Positions 49,931 to 55,679 of a stretch of DNA of 55,679 nucleotides are shown piece after piece. Source of the stretch: an uncultured Bacteroidales bacterium (GTDB lineage Bacteria > Bacteroidota > Bacteroidia > Bacteroidales > UBA932); NCBI GenBank assembly GCA_947588835.1, contig CANPZS010000010.1, positions 1 to 55,679 on the forward strand, read 5' to 3'. A model generated the notes under the pieces. The model saw nothing but the letters and a program-made list of their open reading frames with translations, did not search any database and was not told the origin of the DNA. Position numbers and translations under genes: made by a program. How positions within the stretch are numbered: the first letter of the stretch is position 1; each line of letters starts with the position of its first letter.

Positions 49931-51166
49931 ATGAGGGATATGAAGAAAAATGTCATAGCGGCGCTTGCGATGCTTGTGTGTATCGCCGCCGCGGCCGGAA
50001 ATCCCGGCAGGACGCTGAGGCTCGACTATATTTTCTCAGGTACGGACAAGACTGCGGAAATCGCCCTTGCCGGACTGGGCAGCATCGAGGGATGGGCCGG
50101 CCGCTGCGTCAACATGGACAAAGTGGCGCTCAAAGGCAACGGACAACTGTGCATGAAAGACGCCGCCACAGGCAAAGTCCTGTACCGCAACTCTTTCTCC
50201 ACGCTGTTCCAGGAATGGCAGAACAACGAAGAGGCCGTGAACGTGAGGAAATCGTTCGAAAACGTATTCCTCGTGCCCATGCCTGACGGCAAAGCCGAAA
50301 TAACCATAGAACTGTACGACAACAAAGGGGCCGTGTCTGCTTCGCTGACGCATCCCGTCGATCCGGACGACATACTTATCAGGCCCATCGGCCGGAACCC
50401 CGAGCCGTACAGATATCTGCACCGCAGCGGGCCGAGCGAAGAAAAAATCGACATTGCCATAGTGGCCGAAGGATACTCCGCCTCCGAATCGGAACTCTTC
50501 TACGCCGACGCAGAAAAGGCGGTGAACGACCTCTGGAGCCACGAGCCTTTCGCAAGCCTCAAGGACCGCTTCAACATAGTGGCGGTGGCCGCTGAATCGG
50601 CCGACAGCGGCGTCAGCGTGCCGAGGGAAGGCCTTTGGCTCGACACGGCGCTCGGCTCGCACTTCGACACTTTCTATTCGGACAGATACCTCACTACCCT
50701 GCATCTCTTCCGACTGCACGACATCCTGGCCGGCATTCCCTACGAACACATAATAATCCTCGCCAATACGGACAAATACGGCGGAGGCGGCATCTTCAAC
50801 TCATACATACTCTCAAGCGCGCACAACGAATACTCTTCGCCCGTGATAGTGCACGAATTCGGGCACAGCTTCGCAGGCCTCGCCGACGAATATTTCTACG
50901 ACGACCAATATGTGGATTTCTACTATCCCGACACGGAGCCGTGGGAGCCTAACATCACCACGCTTGCGGACTTCCGGTCGAAATGGCCGGACATGATGGG
51001 CAAAGACGGGGTCGGCCTATACGAAGGGGCGGGCTATCAGTCAAAAGGCGTCTACCGCGGAAGCAAGGACTGCCGCATGCAGACAAACACATATCCCTCC
51101 TTCTGCCCCGTATGCGAACGGGCCATCAGGAGGATAATAGATTTCTATACCGTAGAGTCGGACTGA
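49931..51166 (+). CDS. Secreted M64 (IgA-peptidase-like) metallopeptidase
   Basis: This 411-aa exported protein has a signal peptide (MKKNVIAALAMLVCIAAAAG, with three extra N-terminal residues if ATG 49931 is used rather than 49940). An N-terminal beta-domain of about 120 residues precedes the peptidase M64 domain: IDIAIVAEGYSASE, HIIILANTDKYGGGGIF and the zinc site VHEFGHSFAGLADEYF (HExxH with further Asp). Family members include IgA peptidase from a gut clostridium and many Bacteroidota proteins of unknown target. It begins 2 nt after queE, an odd partner for a tRNA-modification operon. Confidence 0.87.
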   Translation: MRDMKKNVIAALAMLVCIAAAAGNPGRTLRLDYIFSGTDKTAEIALAGLGSIEGWAGRCVNMDKVALKGNGQLCMKDAATGKVLYRNSFSTLFQEWQNNEEAVNVRKSFENVFLVPMPDGKAEITIELYDNKGAVSASLTHPVDPDDILIRPIGRNPEPYRYLHRSGPSEEKIDIAIVAEGYSASESELFYADAEKAVNDLWSHEPFASLKDRFNIVAVAAESADSGVSVPREGLWLDTALGSHFDTFYSDRYLTTLHLFRLHDILAGIPYEHIIILANTDKYGGGGIFNSYILSSAHNEYSSPVIVHEFGHSFAGLADEYFYDDQYVDFYYPDTEPWEPNITTLADFRSKWPDMMGKDGVGLYEGAGYQSKGVYRGSKDCRMQTNTYPSFCPVCERAIRRIIDFYTVESD

Positions 51167-51167
51167 A

Positions 51168-51785
51168 CTACTTCGAGAGGAACCTCTTCTCGGCTTCGTC
51201 CCAATCGATGATCTGCCACAGCGCGGCGATATGGTCGGGACGGCGGTTATGATAGTCAAGATAATAGGCGTGCTCCCATACGTCGAACGTTATCAACGGG
51301 TTCAGGCCTTTCAGCACGGGGTTGGAGGCATTCGGCTCCTGTGTCACGTGCAATTTGCCTTCGGCGTCGGAGGAAAGCCATACCCAGCCGGAGCCGAACA
51401 GGCCGGCGCCTTTTTTGGAGAACTCATCCTTGAAAGATTCGAATGAACCGAACTGCGCGTCGATGGCTTCGGCCAGTCTGCCGACAGGACGGTTGTCCTC
51501 GCGCGGCGCACGGAACTCAGTGAAATAAAGATTGTGGTTCAGGAGCTGCCCGGCGTTGTTGAATACGGCGCCTTCGGAGCCGCGGACTATCTCCACGAGA
51601 TTCTTTCCCTCGAAATGAGTGCCGGCTACGAGACCGCTCAGGTTGTCCGCATAGGCCTTGAGATGTTTTCCGTAATGGAAAGATATTGTAGTTGAACTGA
51701 TTGCCGGTTCGAGGGCGTCTTGGGCATAAGGAAGCCCGATGAGGCCGAACCTGCCGTTTGCCGGAGTGATAAGAGTGTTGTCCAT
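51168..51785 (-). CDS. sodB: Superoxide dismutase, Fe/Mn family
   Basis: This 205-aa cytoplasmic enzyme dismutates superoxide. Metal ligands are H37 (SFHYGKHL), H84 (LLNHNLYF), D168 and H172 (FDVWEHAYYLDYHNRR). Q80, four residues before H84, occupies the position typical of iron enzymes, while MnSODs place the equivalent glutamine later. Gut Bacteroidales often have cambialistic forms, so metal use is not certain. It converges on the M64 gene with a 1-nt gap. Confidence 0.93.
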   Translation of the reverse strand: MDNTLITPANGRFGLIGLPYAQDALEPAISSTTISFHYGKHLKAYADNLSGLVAGTHFEGKNLVEIVRGSEGAVFNNAGQLLNHNLYFTEFRAPREDNRPVGRLAEAIDAQFGSFESFKDEFSKKGAGLFGSGWVWLSSDAEGKLHVTQEPNASNPVLKGLNPLITFDVWEHAYYLDYHNRRPDHIAALWQIIDWDEAEKRFLSK

Positions 51786-51897
51786 TTCGAAACGTTTTTT
51801 GTTTGTGCAATAATAGCGATTTTTCCCGAATAATCAACTGCGGAATGTTATTTGCTATTAAAAAGTATTTTGAGTATTTTTCGGAAAACTAAGTACC

Positions 51898-53253
51898 ATG
51901 GAAGCAAAAAATTTGTGGCACAATATAAAGGTGCAGCTGCACGAGATAACCAACATCAACGACTACATCGACACCCATGATGCGGCGGAGAGGATAAAGA
52001 GCAACATATGGTTCCGAGGGCCGAACGTATGGATTCTGGCTTTCTCGATAGTGATAGCCTCGGTAGGCCTCAACGTCAATTCCACCGCCGTCATCATCGG
52101 CGCCATGTGCATCTCCCCTCTTATGGGGCCTATAATCGGCATCGGCCTCTCCCTCGGCACCAACGACGTGGACCTGCTGCGCAAGGGAATGAAGAACCTG
52201 CTGGTCATGGTGGCCATAAGCCTTCTGGTGTCATTCTTCTATTTTCTCATTTCCCCGCTCAACATAGTCAATCCTACGGAGCTTGAAGCAAGGACAAACC
52301 CCACCATATACGATGTGCTGATAGCCCTGTTCGGCGGCCTCGCCGGCATACTCGAAAGCTGCCGCAAGGAGAGGGGCACGGTGCTGGCCGGAGTCGCCAT
52401 TGCCACCGCCCTCATGCCGCCGCTCTGCACGGCCGGATACTGCCTTTCCAACGGCGACTGGCACAACTTCTTCGGGGCGTTCTATCTTTTCCTAATCAAC
52501 GGCGTATTCATCATCATAGCCACGTACATCATGGTGAAGTTCCTGCATTTTCCGAGCATCGAATACGTCAATGCAGCCAAGGCCAAGAAGATCCGCTCCA
52601 TGATGATGTCGCTGATCATCGCCTTCCTCATCCCGAGCGTCTGGACCGCCTTCATAATGGTGCGCAACAACAATTTCGAAAGGAATCTGAAAGCGTTCAT
52701 CGAGTCGAACAAGACTTTCTCCGGAGGATACATATACGACTATACCACCAGCAACTCCAACGGCTGCTGCGCCGAAATATACGTGGCCGCCGGATCCATG
52801 AGCGAAAAGGACACCGAAGCCCTGCTGGAGTCAGCGGAAAAATTCGGCCTTTCCCGCGACCAGATCATCATAAAGGAACAGTCTTTCGGCGCGAACATAT
52901 CCGAAGAGTCGGAGAAATTGGTGCGCGGCATATATGAGAGGGCCGATACGGAAATCAGCCGAAAGGAAGAGCGTATAAAAGAGCTTGAAAAGCAGCTGGA
53001 CGACATCAGGGCCTCGGAAATCCCCTACGTGCAGCTGACCAAGGAAATACGGTTCCGCTATCCGGAAATAACTGAGGTCTGCATCTCGAAGGGCGCCGCG
53101 GTCACGGCCGACAGCCTTGTCGTATCGGACAGGATCCAGGTCATCGCCGCATCCGAGAAAGCCCTGCCGGACAAAGACATAGCCGAGATGACCGAATGGC
53201 TGAAAGTCCGTATGAACGACAGCACCGTCACAGTGCTGAACGTCATGGAATAA
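51898..53253 (+). CDS. DUF389 (TIGR00341) membrane protein
   Basis: This 451-aa protein has a hydrophobic middle of about six helices with the DUF389 signature: NVWILAFSIVIASVGLNVNS (split), MCISPLMGPIIGIGLSLGTND and VAIATALMPPLCTAGYCLSNGDW. The last 180 residues are soluble, with a coiled coil (SRKEERIKELEKQLDDI) and a small alpha/beta end. The function is unknown; a transport or stress role is guessed in the literature. It seems monocistronic. Confidence 0.87.
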   Translation: MEAKNLWHNIKVQLHEITNINDYIDTHDAAERIKSNIWFRGPNVWILAFSIVIASVGLNVNSTAVIIGAMCISPLMGPIIGIGLSLGTNDVDLLRKGMKNLLVMVAISLLVSFFYFLISPLNIVNPTELEARTNPTIYDVLIALFGGLAGILESCRKERGTVLAGVAIATALMPPLCTAGYCLSNGDWHNFFGAFYLFLINGVFIIIATYIMVKFLHFPSIEYVNAAKAKKIRSMMMSLIIAFLIPSVWTAFIMVRNNNFERNLKAFIESNKTFSGGYIYDYTTSNSNGCCAEIYVAAGSMSEKDTEALLESAEKFGLSRDQIIIKEQSFGANISEESEKLVRGIYERADTEISRKEERIKELEKQLDDIRASEIPYVQLTKEIRFRYPEITEVCISKGAAVTADSLVVSDRIQVIAASEKALPDKDIAEMTEWLKVRMNDSTVTVLNVME

Positions 53254-53303
53254 AATCGCTTTGTGAAGCGCGATTGCTGTTGCTTGCTTTTAAATTATAC
53301 GAA

Positions 53304-54395
53304 TCATTGCGGTAAATCAAACCTGATTCCAAGGTTTGCGGACACTCCTATAGGATTATCGCTGCGGTATGAGGACAAACTGGTCCCAGAAAGCAAATAA
53401 CTGCAATATGGCTCGCAGTACAATGATATGTTACGGCTGATGTTATATTGTATTCCGGTAGCAACTACAGCAGACCATAGGAAGTTCTTCTCTCTGAATG
53501 ATGTCGTTCCCGATAAGGCGGATATGCACTTCTCCACTTCAAGACCTCCTCCGACATACCATTCAAAAGATTTGTTTGAATAGATTGTATAGCTACATCT
53601 TACAGGCAATCCTAAATAGTGGATCTGTTGCATTTCATTCCTTGCTCCCTTTGAGGAGGCAATCTCTTTGCGCGAGAGGTATAACGAATAGTCCAGCCCT
53701 GTAATGGCCGCAAATCTTTTGCCAAAATCAATACCTATCGATACTCCGAATGTTATAGGGGGAAGATGTTTATAATGAACATTCTCCATTCCTCCGCCAC
53801 TTAGCATCCCGTTCCCGGCTCCGCTCATCTGAATCATTGTTCCTGAACGACTTGTCATACCTGGCCCTCCTGACAAGCCAATGTGGATTTTTGGCTTGTC
53901 AACTTTATGAAGATCTGCATCAATGCTTTTCTTTTCAAAATAGGCATAATGGTCACTGAGTTGTGCGGATGTGTCTTTTACTGATTTGGGAGTGTATTTT
54001 CGGATCTCTGCCTTTATTGCTGCTGCCGAGTCTTGTTGCCGATCGGACCCCGCTACAATTATACTGTCCGGATAAGCCTCTTTGCGAGGCCTGTGCAATG
54101 CTATGAGTTCATTTTTACATTCCGGTATTTCCGTCTTGATTGCGGCAGCATTGTCTGCGGCAAGGATGAATTCTTTATATGGTTCGTCTACGTTATTGTC
54201 AATGCTGTTTCCTCCAAAGAGTACAAAGACCATTATGATAGAAGCGGCAGCTGCAATAGGAATAATGAAACGAACGGCCTTGGCACGCCTGTCTTTCACA
54301 TAGCGTACCTTGAAAGTATCCCAGTTCCCGACTTGAAGACTGTCCTCAATATTTTGTATCTGATCGGAAATATATTTGTCAAAATCTGTTTTCAT
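53304..54395 (-). CDS. Anti-sigma-like membrane protein fused to a beta-barrel-like domain
   Basis: This 363-aa protein has a charged N-terminus (MKTDFDKYISDQIQNIEDSL, about 40 residues), a single hydrophobic helix (about 41-60), a linker of about 110 residues, and a C-terminal half reading like a PorT/OmpA-type eight-strand barrel (ITFGVSIGIDFGKRFAAITGLDYSLYLSRKE split, YVGGGLEVEK, SYLLSGTSLSSYRSDNPIGVSANLGIRFDL). No cleavable signal is seen. Its start overlaps the upstream ECF sigma stop (ATGA), the usual anti-sigma position. The N-terminus may hold the sigma factor while the periplasmic barrel-like domain senses envelope state (inference). The base composition is clearly AT-richer than the left neighbours. 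Confidence 0.75.
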   Translation of the reverse strand: MKTDFDKYISDQIQNIEDSLQVGNWDTFKVRYVKDRRAKAVRFIIPIAAAASIIMVFVLFGGNSIDNNVDEPYKEFILAADNAAAIKTEIPECKNELIALHRPRKEAYPDSIIVAGSDRQQDSAAAIKAEIRKYTPKSVKDTSAQLSDHYAYFEKKSIDADLHKVDKPKIHIGLSGGPGMTSRSGTMIQMSGAGNGMLSGGGMENVHYKHLPPITFGVSIGIDFGKRFAAITGLDYSLYLSRKEIASSKGARNEMQQIHYLGLPVRCSYTIYSNKSFEWYVGGGLEVEKCISALSGTTSFREKNFLWSAVVATGIQYNISRNISLYCEPYCSYLLSGTSLSSYRSDNPIGVSANLGIRFDLPQ

Positions 54396-54964
54396 AGCCC
54401 TTTCTCCTTAATGTATGAATTGACCATATCTGCCAGCATTGCTCTCGCTTTATAGAGAATCGAAGATGATGTTTTCTCCTTTATTCCCAACAATTTTGCA
54501 ATCTCTTTATGAGAATAATTCTCCAGACAATACATATTGAATATGACTCTTTTACTGTCAGGGAGTCTCGCTATCATTTCAAGTATTGCCTCTTGCGGCA
54601 CTTTTATAAAGTCATCCTTTTCTGGTTCTGGAATATCCAATATGTGTCCGTCTATTGAGACAAAAGACAGTTTGCGATTTCTTCTCAAATAGTCAATTAT
54701 AAAATTGACGGTTATGTGTGATATCCAGGTTCTGAGCGAAGCCTTGCTTGAGTCGAATTTGCGGATGTTGTCAAACACACGGATAAAGCAGTCTTGCATA
54801 AGATCCTTTGCCAAGTCACTGTCTCCCGTATATCTCATGCAGAGCATATATACCCTCGCCGCATACATTCTATACAGCCTTTCTCTTGCCAAATCATTTC
54901 CTTCAGCACATTGTGATGCCAGTGCGGCGTCTTCTTTTGCAAGATTCATTCGGTTTGACTCCAT
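54392..54964 (-). CDS. ECF-type RNA polymerase sigma factor
   Basis: This 190-aa sigma factor has region 2 (LAKDLMQDCFIRVFDNIRKF, TWISHITVNFIIDYLRRNRK) and region 4 (YSHKEIAKLLGIKEKTSSSILYKAR split over the helix-turn-helix). It is probably co-translated with the barrel-fused anti-sigma candidate through a 4-bp overlap. It is divergent from a lipoprotein gene at 55078, which may belong to its regulon. Confidence 0.92.
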   Translation of the reverse strand: MESNRMNLAKEDAALASQCAEGNDLARERLYRMYAARVYMLCMRYTGDSDLAKDLMQDCFIRVFDNIRKFDSSKASLRTWISHITVNFIIDYLRRNRKLSFVSIDGHILDIPEPEKDDFIKVPQEAILEMIARLPDSKRVIFNMYCLENYSHKEIAKLLGIKEKTSSSILYKARAMLADMVNSYIKEKGL

Positions 54965-55077
54965 AAACTTATACGCATAATAATACGAATACTTCCAAGA
55001 TTCTCAAAAATGTTTAACCGCGGTGGCAGTAAATAATTATTCTCTGCGTATATGGAGTAAATCAAACACGAATTATT

Positions 55078-55620
55078 ATGAATGCACTAAACAAACTTTC
55101 ATTTATGAAATGCCTGCGAACAATCAATTTACTGATATTTTGCCTTGCTTTCATCGGATGCTCAAAGCAGACTGAATATCAGATGATGGTTACTTCTGCA
55201 CAAAGTTGCGAAGTAACAGTTACATATCCTGATGGATATTGGGGTGATTTGGAAACATTGGAGATCACGCATAATGAGAATTCCGGCGCCAATGTAGTGT
55301 TCCACCCGAAGACTATTGATCTGAATGGAGCAAGCTCGAAGTGCATTGTATTTAATGTGGCACGTCCAAATGAGAAAGAATTGGAATGGAGTGAAGATAA
55401 ATTATCGGCAACGGGTCATAGTACTCTACGATTCAAATCAGATACTCAAGATATTGCATTAAGGTTTGAATTTTCATTGCATTTTAGCGAGAATAAAGAC
55501 ATTCTCGGAGGATCATCAATGTATGTATCAGCTGTATCTTTTGGTGAAAATAGGATAGAGCGAGAAACTCATCCGTTTAATGAGAAATTCGTGATAGATA
55601 TTACTGAGAAGCTGTTTTGA
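55078..55620 (+). CDS. Predicted lipoprotein of unknown function
   Basis: This 180-aa protein has a lipoprotein signal (hydrophobic INLLIFCLAFIGC, lipidated Cys28; a later ATG at 55105 would shorten the front by nine residues). The mature part is rich in beta-strand-like segments (SCEVTVTYPDGYWGD, LRFKSDTQDIALRFEFSLHF) with no motif I recognise. It is AT-rich like the adjacent sigma/anti-sigma genes and lies divergently from them across about 110 bp. The 59 bases after its stop hold nothing recognisable before the window ends. Confidence 0.7.
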   Translation: MNALNKLSFMKCLRTINLLIFCLAFIGCSKQTEYQMMVTSAQSCEVTVTYPDGYWGDLETLEITHNENSGANVVFHPKTIDLNGASSKCIVFNVARPNEKELEWSEDKLSATGHSTLRFKSDTQDIALRFEFSLHFSENKDILGGSSMYVSAVSFGENRIERETHPFNEKFVIDITEKLF

Positions 55621-55679
55621 AATTATACAAAAAATCTGTTAAGCATAATCTGGACGCAGGCCAGCTGGACCATAGCCTC

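Overview
The window looks like chromosomal DNA of a gut-type Bacteroidales, most plausibly close to Alistipes/Rikenellaceae (inference). The evidence is repeated use of the Bacteroidota promoter form (-33 TTTG/TTG and -7 TAnnTTTG about 18-20 nt apart), few obvious Shine-Dalgarno sites, and families typical of the phylum: GLPGLI proteins, a TamL lipoprotein, a CarboxypepD_reg-type outer-membrane barrel, SDR-type threonine dehydrogenase and DUF3467. A threonine-synthase-like enzyme that reads better as cysteate synthase would fit a sulfonolipid-producing Alistipes relative. No rRNA, phage, insertion sequence, integrase or CRISPR array was seen. One tRNA (Val, anticodon TAC) is present.

Layout. 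1-5.6 kb: a 5'-truncated AAA/DUF4143 gene, a WxcM-like epimerase, a DnaQ-type exonuclease, an aldo/keto reductase, tRNA-Val with a terminator, a lipoprotein hydrolase and a GNAT protein. 5.6-6.0 kb: an AT-rich gap with a compact unit of consensus promoter, 27-codon membrane peptide and terminator. 6.0-9.8 kb: divergent tdh/kbl (threonine to glycine plus acetyl-CoA) and the DUF3467-kdsC-maf operon. 9.8-16.9 kb: valS, a YbgC-like thioesterase, tatA, tatC, an ABC-F ATPase and a membrane dipeptidase. 17-19.7 kb: cinA, a divergent dihydroorotate-dehydrogenase-like gene and an XRE regulator. 20-26 kb: the most distinctive region, a tandem array of three near-identical GLPGLI-family secreted proteins interleaved with two near-identical 73-aa secreted two-cysteine proteins, followed by a large outer-membrane barrel protein.

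26-40 kb: queA, a PlsC-like acyltransferase, then on the minus strand a Na+/Ca2+ antiporter, a cysteate-synthase-like enzyme and an MscS channel; then NfeD, an internally deleted AlkD, rlmD, a long GNAT-like protein, rarA and tamL. 40-46.4 kb: arginine-decarboxylase-like enzyme, SpoU methyltransferase, a GH13 amylase with a GPH sugar transporter, and an ECF sigma factor with a four-helix membrane partner. 46.6-53.3 kb: msrA, a GltD-like flavoprotein, queC-queD-queE (with queA, most of the queuosine route), an M64 peptidase, Fe-type superoxide dismutase and a DUF389 membrane protein. 53.3-55.7 kb: a visibly AT-richer module of ECF sigma factor, an anti-sigma-like inner-membrane protein fused to a beta-barrel-like domain, and a divergent lipoprotein.

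Genes are tightly packed. Five convergent gene pairs overlap at their stop codons and many same-strand neighbours overlap by 4-17 bp, so translational coupling is probably common.
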